Assembly: GCA_025738555.1 (NCBI GenBank)
Contig: JAOVFP010000014.1
Coordinates: forward strand, 2,728,001 to 2,792,000
DNA: 64,000 nt
Direction of reading: 5' to 3'
DNA from: Cyathus striatus
Taxonomy: Eukaryota > Basidiomycota > Agaricomycetes > Agaricales > Nidulariaceae
In this document: in pieces, positions 1-10,623 of the stretch
How the letters are laid out: each line of letters begins with the position of its first letter
Numbering within the stretch: the stretch's first letter is position 1
Notes under the pieces: model-generated
Seen by the model: only the letters and a program-made list of their open reading frames with translations
What the model was told of the DNA's origin: nothing
The model's database searches: none
Translations under genes and position numbers: made by a program

Positions 1-214
1 GTGTTACATGGTAAACTGCGAAACCTACCCTATCTCTTAAAGGCTTCATCACCAGTTTCCCATTACACTTTACACCTGTAGCTCGTTTACAGTTCCAGGA
101 TGACTTCGTGACATTAAACCATCTATTGACTAGTTAGCAAACACCTGTATTAAGAGAATAGCACACATATGTTACTGTTTTGGTAATTGTAGATCTTACT
201 TCATCTTTGTGTAT

Positions 215-934
215 TTAAATTTGAGCATCAATGAGAGCCCTGTTCGCATCTGGGTCTAGGTCCTATGAATATATGGTAACATAATATTGTTGAAGATAGA
301 AATTAATACCACATACCTTATGTTGAATTAATACATCCATTGGAATAAGATTTCCCTTCTCATCCCTTAAAGTGTACTTCTCATCACTTAAGTCCACAAC
401 ATACGTGATCATATTGTGAGGAATAGGCCATGCTGTTGGTAAGCCTTTTATATACTGGATTGCTTCGACTTCAAGGATTTTGGATAGTGAGACCTTGCCT
501 TCCTTGAAGCCAGTAGTCTCAATGTCATTGTCAAGCCAAGTTGTAGGGGAAATCAAGCTCAAAGGCTCGATATCCATAGGCTCTTCAACTAGTATAATTC
601 AATAATCAGTGAGATAGTAATGTAATTACTACTCACCTTCTTCATCTGAGTCCGTGTCCTGTATTTCAATAACTTCACAGCCATTCTCCTGAATGATATG
701 TGTTCGAACATCAGCCAGCCTAGTAGAATTGGGAGGGGAACCACAGGGGTCGATGATGTCATTATCCTCAACCTTGATTTGTTGCGTCAAATCAATGGAC
801 TCCTCCTTTATGTGTATGTGTGAGGTTACATCAGGCACAGTTGATGCAGGTACGTTTGATGGGAAAGTTGCAATGTCATCTGAAACAGAGGCCAGAAAGG
901 TGTCATCACGTTCAAATTGCATTTTAGATGACAT
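215..934 (-). CDS. Small acidic hypothetical protein, three exons
   Basis: I do not recognise this family. Exons are 934-637, 588-317 and 262-215, giving 205 residues. The first intron has a GTGAGT donor and a CTAG acceptor; the second has GTATGT and ATAG. Both joins keep one frame although the unspliced frames stop, which is the main evidence for a real gene. The N-terminal third is polar and acidic (SDDIATFP, EIQDTDSDEE), with a SUMO-site-like IKVED stretch; the middle is a more folded-looking segment (IQYIKGLPTAWPIPHN). There is no signal peptide or membrane helix. The last exon is only 48 bases and its acceptor could be mis-chosen. It might be a fragment of a larger repeat-associated gene. 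It has no functional neighbours; a decayed NACHT locus follows to the right. Confidence 0.55.
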
Positions 935-1418
935 AGCTTAAAGCAGAATGATGGTGAAAGCAGGAAAGTGTTGGGGAAGCATCATCGTACATCGTCCTCA
1001 AAATTTTCAGGTTTGTTTCTCATTATTTACCATATCTCATTATTTTCCTACACATTTTTAATCAAGTGTTATCTATGTAATTTTTTAAGTACCGTGGGAA
1101 ATTGTATCTTGAGCTACACAGTGTATCACTTACACGGTGTAAAGTGAATTTTACACTGTGTATGGTGTTAGTTTTTGTACTTACCCAATCCCCTGCCTCC
1201 CAACTTGGGAGCCATCAAATTCCATGGGGTATAAGGAGTTATTGGTTGTCTTGGGTATGGGTTAGGAGGATTTCTACTGTACTTTGTATTTCAAATGTGT
1301 GCTTTGATTACATCTTGCTTGGCTTCACCACATTGATAATAGTTTGATTATCTAAGTATTTGTCTGAGACCTCTAAATAATACAATACAATTTGTTTATA
1401 CAATGTTTGGTGATCTCA

Positions 1419-1433
1419 GGGGGGGGGGGGGGG
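1419..1433 (+). repeat. Poly-G run of 15
   Basis: Fifteen consecutive G inside the left inverted-repeat arm. The matching position in the right arm has about seven C, so the run has expanded in one arm. Confidence 0.95.
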
Positions 1434-1882
1434 TGAGTAAGGGAACTTAGAGTGGGGATCTGCCATAGAGACATTGAGGAAGTGAACAATGCCATTACTG
1501 TTTTCAACAATGGAAGCAATATTATGGGAAAGTCTTTACTGTTAACAATGCCTCAACCATGTATGTCCTCCTCAGATGAGGGCCTGCCTTACCATCACCT
1601 CACCCTGTCCTGCCTTGCTGCCCTCCCTCCTCTGCTGCCATGTGCTGGCCCTTGGACTAAATACACATTAATGATGTGGTTGGCACTGGACCAGGTAGCA
1701 GGCTTTAATGCTCATGTCATATCATGTGCAAGGACACCACCCCACCAATGTCTTTAAAGGCTGGAAAAAATTAGGAATTTCCATGATTTTACTGCTTCTG
1801 TGAATGTGCTTGTGAAAGCAAAAAAAGGCATAGAACCAGACAACTATGAGGCATCAGAGCCAATATCTTCTAGTAAACATGT

Positions 1883-4480
1883 CTACACACCATGCTCCTC
1901 TGTTGTTTTATATCTGTCACAAGTTAGGAATTTTAGGCAGGAATTAGCAATGTCTCCATGAGTTGCTAGAATGTCTATGTGGAAACATTTTGATTGTTCC
2001 TTTGTAATCAAATAGTCATAGAATGACCTGTGGTGTATCTGAATCCAATAATATTGTGGTCCTGCATTGATATCAATGAGAGAATAAAGATCATTCAATG
2101 CAAAAATTGCTTCTTCTGGTGGGAGGAATAACAGCTGTTCCACAACAAGAAACCATAGATATGGATTATCTTTTACTGCTGTTGCAATAGGATCTGATAA
2201 AATATCATCTGAATGTCTGCGACCTTCCAATATTACAAGTAAATATCCCAACACCTTGATAGTTCTTTTGGGTTCTTCTACCCTTGACAATATCCTGTGG
2301 TAAAGCAGATCAAGGTCCACAAGAGGAGAAGTGTTACCGCCACTTTGGATTCCAAGCACAATTTCAAGTCATGCATTGGGGTTGTGATTGGGACTAGAGA
2401 TAAACTTCATTACTGTAGCAGCATAAATGAATTGCTCTGAAGATTGTTTAACAAGCATGTCAATAATATTTGAAGATGGTCATGGCTGAGGGAGGGATTT
2501 GAAAGCTGCTTTGAACCAGTGATCATTCAAAATGTGGGAAAACCCACTTTCCAGAACTGTTCAAATCATTAGCCAATGATATCAATTGTATTACAGATAT
2601 AACCTCTTTGGTATTCCAAACTTCTCGCAGATGAAGTTCAGGTCAACTGGTGATGAAGAAGCCTAGGGGAAACCCTTCACTCCATACAGCCTTTACTAAT
2701 AAGTATAGGACTGATGTTTGTGTTGCTTTATCAATACATTCATCCAGTCCATCAATAACTATAATTCCATTCAGTGTTTGCCCACTGGATTCAACAAGGT
2801 GAAGACAAGGTTCGAGAATGAGCTTTTGGAATTGCTGCTCTAAGGGGGCATCATAAAGTAGTTGAGGATTCTGTCCTATTTCAATTGCAATGTATTTTGC
2901 GAACTCATTATTCAGCATCACAAGCTGATGAGCTATAGTAGTGAAAAGCTTCTTCGCATTGTTTCGATCTTGTGAACCTCTCCAAAAAAAGAAGCTGGTG
3001 CCTAGAAGTCCTATTTCAGCTGTTTCCTCGCAAACAGATCATGCTATGCACGACTTTTCAGTGCCTGCAGGTCCATGCAGATATATAATGCCAGTCTCTT
3101 TGTCAGCTTCTCTGATCCACTCATTAATGTCTAAGAAGCTGTTTGCAAGTATTGATATGACTAACTTTTAGTAGTACTTTATTATGTCAGTAGTAGCACC
3201 ACCAACATAAAATAGGTATTTATGTTAGTTATATTTAGTAAAAAGGGTATCTGGTTAGCAATAATGAAATAGAATGACTTTAAAGACTATAGCTTGATTT
3301 CTGAGACTGGGTTTTACACTTCAATTGCAGTACTAGTTCAAAAACTTGGATAACCAATATTCAATTCAATTCAACAGTACTTGGTACTTCAAATTCTAAT
3401 CAAAGCTTTGGATACTGATTTCAGAACATTACTCTACTTCGAGAACGGAAGATGGCTCATGCAGTACTTGGCTCTACCTACACTACCATTCCTAAGTTAT
3501 ATACTACAGTTCTACCTACTTTATTTGTAATGGTAAAATAGTGTATCATATGTGTAAATAAATGGCATATATCTACTTCTGAAACTGTCCATAGGTTCTC
3601 AGAGGTGCAGAGAACCCTCCACATGGTAAACCATATGGTTACAACTTGTTCCCGAGGTGCCTCAAATGCTGCGGCATTGGTACTAGCTTGGTACATGCGC
3701 TAAAGCATGTGCACATGTAGGTACATGCTCAGTTACATGGAATTTCGGAGTTAACAGCTTCTTTTTGATGTGTGCATCAATAGCATGTGATGGCATATGT
3801 GCCATACTTGGCGGTTTCACTCACAGCATCCCATATGGTTTTGCACATGTCTCTAGTGCACCCATTTGGGTCCAGATACAGGTGGTACGAGATACATCCT
3901 TTTGCTACAGCCTTGAGATGAGGCAATGGGAATTTCCTCCAGAGCATTACATAATAATGGCACATGGTATGATGTGTTGGACTTCATGCTAGAGCACCAT
4001 TCAAGGTGTGCAAGAGTGGTACGGCGGCTTCGTTATAGAATACTAATAATTAAATAAGTAGCTTAGTGGCTACTAAGAAATGAATAGAGCATATTTAATA
4101 AGTGCAGAAAGCCAGCAACCCATATAATATATCTTTCCATACCCTTGGTTTGTATTGAGGAGATACTTTAGCTGGCAGTGTGGGTCTCAGCCCCAGCCCT
4201 TGTACTCTTCCCTTAGTAATGTATTTTGTATAAAATACTATAATTGGCAACTCAGGACTCATTCCAACTCTTGTACTCATGGGGCGGCATCTGCACAGAT
4301 AGAATATAGGAGTTTGAATAAAATGCCATAATAATTGAAAAATAAGTTTATTTTAAAAGCCGGCATATCAGTATCCGGATGACATTTAGGTGCATCGTAC
4401 TGATCTCGTGAGTCATGAGTTGCGCCTTGGGCAACATATTGAAGAAGTTGCTGTAGTGCTAGTATAATGAATCAGTGTTC
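1883..4480 (-). pseudogene. Decayed NACHT (STAND NTPase) gene
   Basis: Read on the minus strand, pieces appear in the family's order. About 4480-4365 encodes YDAPKCHPDT, the motif that precedes NACHT domains in basidiomycetes. About 3150-2922 encodes EWIREADKET, then a damaged P-loop GPAGTEKS (a G replaced by E) and FFFWRGSQDR. At 2921-2643 comes a Walker B segment IIVIDGLDEC. At 2359-1883 comes a downstream helical segment (LDLLYHRILSRV, HHRSFYDYL). In-frame TGA stops follow the P-loop (codon near 3050) and replace the usual Arg of the SRPEL motif (near 2641). Frame is lost between 2642 and 2360. About 1.1 kb of unrelated sequence (3180-4350) separates the first piece from the P-loop. Not functional as it stands. 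The family normally hydrolyses NTP and oligomerises after sensing a ligand. Confidence 0.8.
3180..4350. other. Unassigned insert within the NACHT pseudogene
   Basis: This stretch interrupts the order of NACHT pieces on the minus strand. I see no convincing gene. A short minus-strand frame at 3777-3965 looks protein-like but matches nothing I know. The two ends show only weak inverted similarity. Confidence 0.35.
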
Positions 4481-5323
4481 AACCATGAAGATACCTAGTC
4501 ATGAGTATTGATGTACCATCTCTCCCATTGTTTACTTGATTATCCACGAACGTTGGCTGGTTTATGACGAAATTCGAAGCCTTTTCGAAATATGGCATGT
4601 TGCCGGTGGAGGTGCGAAGGTCCTGCTATCGCATTTTGAACGGCTCATATATATAAAATCTTAATACAGTCGGCCATGTGCTTTGCCAAATAAAGGCTGT
4701 GCAAAAGAAGTTTTCTAAGTTAGGATGCTGTAAAATTCAGCGCTAAGGGCTGAGGGCTCGGAAGAGACTTCACTCCTGAGTTCACACCCTTGTCAGAAAA
4801 CTGATACATGTACTACATACCCACCGTGTTTTCTTCCCAAAAGTCTAGCGTCTGATGTTCTTTCAGTATTCCCCCGTTCCTTGGTGCATTCCTACCTCCT
4901 TACTACCTCCCTTTCGACGTATCCAACTCTCACACCACCAACTCGATGTGCCAAAACTCCCACATTCTCCTCCGTCCTGGAAATCCCAAGACATTGCGAA
5001 TAGTGCTAATATCATGCGCCGAGATGTAACAGTAGGGCTAGGAGCCCTGGAATGAATATCCATGGTGAGTAAGCTCCTACTTTTGCGTTCCGGGAGTTGG
5101 GGGTGCTGGTACACTAGGGTCTTTTATGAGTGATGGAAAGGGACAGCTCGAATGTGAGGGATAGCCTTCGTTTCGAGGCTGCGCTACAGGATTGAAGTTC
5201 CCTTACTCTCGCCCCCCCTTGACATCGCCAAACATTGTACAAACACCTTATGTTATATTTTTTTTGGAGATCTCAGACAAATAATTAGATAATCAAACTG
5301 TTATTAATGTGGTGAAGCCAAGC

Positions 5324-6384
5324 GAAATCTATATATAATGAGACAAGGCCTGGGAATTTGTATATATTTGGATATAACGGAAATGTGGGAGAGGCAGTGT
5401 TTAGTAACGTGACCTTATTAGCGCTGGGTTACTGTATTTGGAATTTAAATGTGACTAAGCATATGGCAAATGAGTTGCAAACAAGTCTGGATCAGCTGTT
5501 TTTGGAATCTTACTAAGCCATAATTCTTACTAAGCATCTTGAAAGGTTCTTGCCGCAACTTTGCCACACTGTTGCCGATGCTCAGCTGCTGCTGCTCCTT
5601 TGCTCCCTCCATTGCCCTTTCTTGAATTTTAACCTCACTATGATGCTGTATGCATTTTGGCACAATATTAATTTATTTTACTGATGTTTCGCATTTTCTG
5701 CAGCTGCTGCACTATACTAAAATGTGTTTCTTCTTTTCTGCAAATGATTAGTAAGCTTCTTGAAATATATTCTCACATGCACACATACTCAACCTCACTG
5801 CTGCACTGCTAACTGCTAACTGCTGTCCTCATCTTTTCTCAACACCTTCCCTTTGAGTTGACATTATATTTTTAATCTTTATACATAATAATGACACTAT
5901 AAACAATTAATTTTCACTTTTTATGTGGGTACTGTAATTGTTTAAATAGAAGAGGGGGTAAGTATGTTATATAGGTAGAATAAAATGAAGAATATCAAAC
6001 TAATAATAAAGTAATAAATTAACTGTACTTAGGCAATGTGAGGGGTACAAGTATAGGTGTTCTTCACATTACCTGTGACTAATACATAGGAATAATTAAA
6101 GAACACTTAGCAATGTGATAGATATAAAAAATGGGTAAGGGTACTGGGACCTTAGATTAGTAGGTAAGGATCTGTAGTGGGTGGGTGGTGTATGTATAAT
6201 TATAATACTCATGGGTGTGGTGACATTTTAGAGTACTACACATATATACATGGGCATGGGCATGGGTGATCTCTGATATGCTGTTCAACAAAGTAAATGA
6301 CTAAGCTTTTTGAAAAGGTTGTGTGCAATATATAACTCATGAATATAGTAATTTGGACTGAATTTCCAAATTTTTGATATATAT
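5324..6384. other. AT-rich spacer
   Basis: No recognisable gene or strong repeat. A minus-strand frame at 5445-5663 (72 codons, Gln-rich) has no splice or promoter context and is not called. Confidence 0.5.
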
Positions 6385-6602
6385 ACATCATGGGTAGATA
6401 TATTATACATCATGGGTAGATATATTATACATCATGGGTAGATATATTATACATCATGGGTAGATATATTATACATCATGGGTAGATATATTATACATCA
6501 TGGGTAGATATATTATACATCATGGGTAGATATATTATACATCATGGGTAGATATATTATACATCATGGGTAGATATATTATACATCATGGGTAGATATA
6601 TT
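6385..6602 (+). repeat. 22-base tandem satellite, about 10 units
   Basis: The unit ACATCATGGGTAGATATATT(AT) recurs every 22 bases from 6385 to 6602 without a visible mismatch. Such homogeneity implies recent expansion. It has no spacers, so it is not a CRISPR array. Confidence 0.97.
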
Positions 6603-6614
6603 CCTCACAGGTAA

Positions 6615-6790
6615 GCAGGGGGTTTGGGGGGTGCAGCCCCCCAAGAGAGAAAAAAAGCGGGGGTCTGGGGGCGCAGCCCCTCAGCCTAAAGAACTGGGAT
6701 GAAGAAGCGGGGGGTCTGGGGGGCGCAGCCCCACAGCAAGCTGTCATCCGTGTGGAGCGGAGGAGGGAGCCGACAGGCTCCCGTTCCCGT
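6615..6790. repeat. Cluster of GC-rich hairpins
   Basis: Three near copies of a G-run/C-run hairpin, core GGTCTGGGGGGCGCAGCCCC, lie at 6615-6644, 6658-6684 and 6708-6737. A further hairpin GAGCCGACAGGCTC lies at about 6767-6780. The GC content contrasts sharply with the AT-rich satellite next to it. Similar GC clusters are known from organelle genomes, so an organellar or repeat origin is possible. Confidence 0.75.
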
Positions 6791-7544
6791 AGCGGAGCAC
6801 GGGTGTAAAGCTTGTTGTAATCAAAGTCCAAATTTGAAATACAAAGTACTTACATACTTGATAGCATTCAGATAGTACCACTACTTATTAGATTTAGTAC
6901 TTTAGTGCTTAAGTAAATATTGTAAGGGGCTCAACCATCAGTTTAGGATTGCTTTATTCACAAAGAAAGTAAGATATTGTATTAAAAGTATGTAATTTAC
7001 TGTAATATACACATGTATGAACATAAACAACATCGACGGCATGTAAGTGGGCGTAGACGAGCTGGGCCCATAGGTCCCATCCTACCGTTCCCACAAGACA
7101 CCCCGCCTCGGCTTCAAGCGCTCTACTTACCATACGCGGACGCGCCACTCCACCTCCCACTGGAGTCCTACCCCCTTCTCCCGCGCCCCTACCACCAGCC
7201 ACCCACCTCCCACCTCGTACCACCCATTACCCTTTCCCGCCGTTTCCTTCCGTCCTTGTGCCCTTGCTTTTGTTGGTCTTGGCGCGTCGCTGGTTATTTG
7301 CCGATGTGCCGCATTGCGCTGTGGATGGCGCTGGTCCGACGCTCGGTCTTCTTTCGGAATGTGGCTCGCCCCGCTTTATTATGAAGAGGCCGGCGTGTGA
7401 CGGGGGGGGCGGACAATGGGTGTAGGGAGGATAGGTGGGGAGGAGATTGGGAGGAGAGGTAAACGACGTTTATTGATGCGCTCAACTGAGCGCGTTCTCG
7501 CACGCACGTGACCGAAACCGTGAGATCAAATGTTCATTTTTGGA

Positions 7545-10130
7545 AATGTCAGGGGAGCCCTTCCGAGAGTCTCGTCATCATCGTTGACTGCGCTTCCATA
7601 TGAATGCTGGGACGAGCAGTACGACGGTATGTGGCTTTTCCTTTCGAGGATTTACATGAACTTACATTATAATAGATACTTTTACTTCCCATGACCAACA
7701 GGGCGTACATTCCTTAACGCCAATCCACTACCAGCTACTACCCGCCTCCAGCATCCCTTGCCTCATGCACCATGTCCTGTCCTCAGTCAGAAAGCTAACC
7801 GAATCTGCTTCCCCACCCACCCATGAGCCCGGCGTTGTTATTGTGCCAGGGTGAATCCTGATGAGGAGTAGGTGACGCTGGAAGAGGACATCGGGATAGG
7901 GATGGCGCGGGGGACGAGGCGAGCGTAGAGGATGAATCCGATGGAGACCTTGAGGAACGAGGCGCAAACGACGTCTTACCTCAGCACCTCTCCCTCAAAG
8001 TCTACTCCCCACCCCGACGGAGCTTCCATTTCCAACCAGCCATCGTCTACTACCTGTTCCCGCCTCCACCACCCAACATTGTGCGTCTCCACACTCGAAG
8101 CTGTTTCGACCCATCCACGCCAAAAACCGGTGTTGCCATTGTGCTGTTGAGGATGCCGATGGGGAGTACGTCATAGTTGGGGAGGAAGAAGCGATGAAGA
8201 AGAGCACGTAGGCAACGAGGCGAACGTGGGGGATGAGGTCATAAGGATGAAGGAAGGCGTAATGGATGATATGAACGTCGTTCCTCTCCTAGCAACTGTC
8301 ATTCTGCGCTTTCCTGTCGACCATCCCGCCTACTTTCCTTCACCCGCTCGCGTATGGCCGGCCATTACAGTGCTACTCGACGACCTCATGTCTCAACCAC
8401 ATCTCAGTGTTCCAGAAGAAGGGGTTATTTCTCATCGCTGCCATCACCATCTCTCCCTCTTGTCACACGCGCATATGGCGGGCCGTTACAACTGCTCGAT
8501 GACCTCAACCACGTCCTAGTAATACACCTATACTCGACAACCTCATGCCTCAACCACATCAAGGGGTTTATTTCTCATCGCTGCCATCACCATCTCTCCC
8601 TCTCGTCACACGCGCATATGGCGGGCCGTTACAACTGTACTCGACGACCTCTCACCTCAATTACGTCCTACTGCTACGCAAAGTCACGGGCTTCAGCAGA
8701 AAGGGTGGTTTCTTACATGCTATAATCCCTGGAACTCTTCCTGCTCGCTACGCATTGGTATTGCGACAGCCATTGTAACGCTGCTCGCCTTCCGGGAAAC
8801 GTCTCTCGTAGCTCGTTCGTTTCTCCAGGGAGTCCAGGGGGTCGGGAGAAGGAGCGAAGGAGATTTTTGTCGGCGATAGGGGGTTGTAGTTGATGATGAT
8901 GAAGTCGCTGGTATCGAGTCTGCTGTTGGAGGATATCGGAGCGGGGGAGAACACGTGGATGAGGTCAAGTTGGAAGTTACAACCCGTGCAAGATCCGTCG
9001 CCTGATACTCTCTTACCTCCTTCCACCGTCCTCCTTTCGTTACGCGCTACTTGAAGACATCACCCGACCTACGACGTATCTTAATATGTCCGCTGATGTC
9101 ATGAGGACAACATGGAGGATGAGAAGGAGTAGGGGGGTTGCGGCCCGAGGGTGCTGTCAGGGGTGGGAGACACGTGAGGGATGAGGAGGTTATGCGGAGT
9201 GCCGAACACGTGGGGGGTGGACGGTATGAAGGAAATAGGGGACGAGGAAGACATGAGGAAGATGAGGGGAAGGAGAGGGACGTAGGAGTTAGACGCGGTC
9301 CGCGCCAGGTCAGCCTTGATGCGCTAGCGAGGTTCTCGGTGAGGTGAGGAGAACATGGGGGATGACGATGAGGCGGGTTCGTGGGTCGTGATGAATACGA
9401 GGTTATTTCCCTAGAAGCACTCCTTCGCCTGCTGCTCTCTCACCTTCTGCATCTCACCGTCCTTCCGTGTCATTGGCCGTCTCAGCACTACTCGATCTCC
9501 TAGCATACAAGGTGCCATCCCCGCGACCTTCCTTCACCTGCCCTGCCCTATCTTCACCAGTCCGCCATGATTTCCTCTCGTTACTTGCTGGTGTATCATA
9601 ATACTGTTTCTTCTGGTGCGGTCCCATTGGTTGCAGCCATCCTTCGTGTGTTGTCATTGGCCACCTACCTTATTTATTACCTATCACAACGCTAATCGAG
9701 GACCTCTTCCACCCGAACGTTGCATGAAAATGACAAAGTTCGGAGACGCGGGCGACGGAGCTTGGGAAGGATACCTTTTCGGCAGCGGAATAAGCTGCGG
9801 GATGATGCCGGAGACGAAGAAGACACGGCGACGAGAATATCGAAGTGGATGCTGGGGCGGACGGAGTATGTAGAAAAAGAAGAGCGTAACGATGCAAGTG
9901 AAGAAGGGGACGTGCAGGTGGTTTCGACTTGCATGATGCCGACGTCGCTGACCGCAACAACTCCAAATGTTTAATTACGTTACAGGAGATCATGAAGGGG
10001 TGGTAAGTAGTTTGGGCAGTTCATCGATGATGGGGATGACTGGTGATCAGGCCTGGATGTATGGTGTACTAAGATTGATGGCGTATTGGACAATGTTGCG
10101 TTCTCGTCTGTGTAGACACATAACACCAAT
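7545..10130 (+). repeat. Dispersed repeat R, copy 1
   Basis: A GC-richer block whose pieces recur in the same order in four other places. Its start (GAGCCCTTCCGAGAGTCTC) recurs at 38450 and in variant form near 49618. Its end (AGTTCATCGATGATGGGGAT) recurs near 53458. Between them, short peptides are conserved among copies although every long frame is broken, for example DPSPDTLLP near 8990. It alternates pyrimidine-rich and purine-rich tracts. A 142-base tandem duplication lies at about 8421-8700. The NB-ARC gene starts 0.5 kb downstream. I cannot assign it to a transposon class. Confidence 0.7.
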
Positions 10131-10543
10131 GCCCTGTATTGGGTTCGATGATATCGGGCACAAACGAAAAGATTAGTGGGGAGTACACTGATGAAATGTA
10201 AGTGCGTTCAGCAAGCTTTGTAGACAGACCAATCCTGGAAGATCATCGGGTTAAGGAAGAGCCCATTGTCTTGAGTCCTGACTCGTGTGTCTTGTTCTTA
10301 TCTCGGATATCCGGATCGAGACACTTGGAAAGAAGCTCAACTAGCTTCGCGTGTGCACACTTCACAATGATCGCCATCTATCTACGCGGATATCTCGATA
10401 TACATGTGCCGAAAATTCTCATGCCTGCTCGTTCGTTTCAGAACGAACAAGAATGGGTGGGGGTACCCCGTGGTTATATTAGATTCAATCACATTTCTAC
10501 GATGTAGATTCTAGAAGACATGCCACGAATTTATGCGCTCATG

Positions 10544-10555
10544 TATATATATAAA
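10544..10555 (+). promoter_or_regulatory. TATA box of the NB-ARC/TPR gene
   Basis: TATATATATAAA lies about 70-80 bases before the ATG at 10624, a normal fungal spacing for a TATA element with a short 5' leader. It sits in the join between repeat R and the gene. Confidence 0.6.
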
Positions 10556-10623
10556 GCCCCTTGCTTTCACGCTGCGTTTCCTTATCGAACTATTAACCGC
10601 ATCAACTTGCACTCTGAAACAAT

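Larger units (their letters stand above)
1317..5323. mobile_element. 4-kb segment bracketed by about 130-base inverted repeats
   Basis: The left arm (1317-1448) and right arm (5195-5323) are imperfect reverse complements. Shared pieces include GCTTGGCTTCACCACATT, TTTGATTATCTAA, ATTTGTCTGAGA, CAATGTTTGG and AGTAAGGGAACTT. The arms enclose the NACHT pseudogene. No target-site duplication is obvious at the outer edges. It could be a terminal-inverted-repeat element that captured a gene, or two inverted copies of a smaller repeat flanking a gene by chance. Confidence 0.5.

Noticed and set aside
4720..4800. Second tRNA-like or SINE head
   Set aside because: Only a vague B-box resemblance (GAGTTCACACCC) and no usable A box.
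6385..6602. CRISPR-like regular repeats
   Set aside because: Units are contiguous with no spacers; it is a plain satellite.
6586..6831. 81-codon minus-strand frame
   Set aside because: It lies over the GC hairpins; composition explains the open frame.
7013..7384. 123-codon plus-strand frame
   Set aside because: GC-rich low-complexity translation, no splice or family signals, overlaps another frame.
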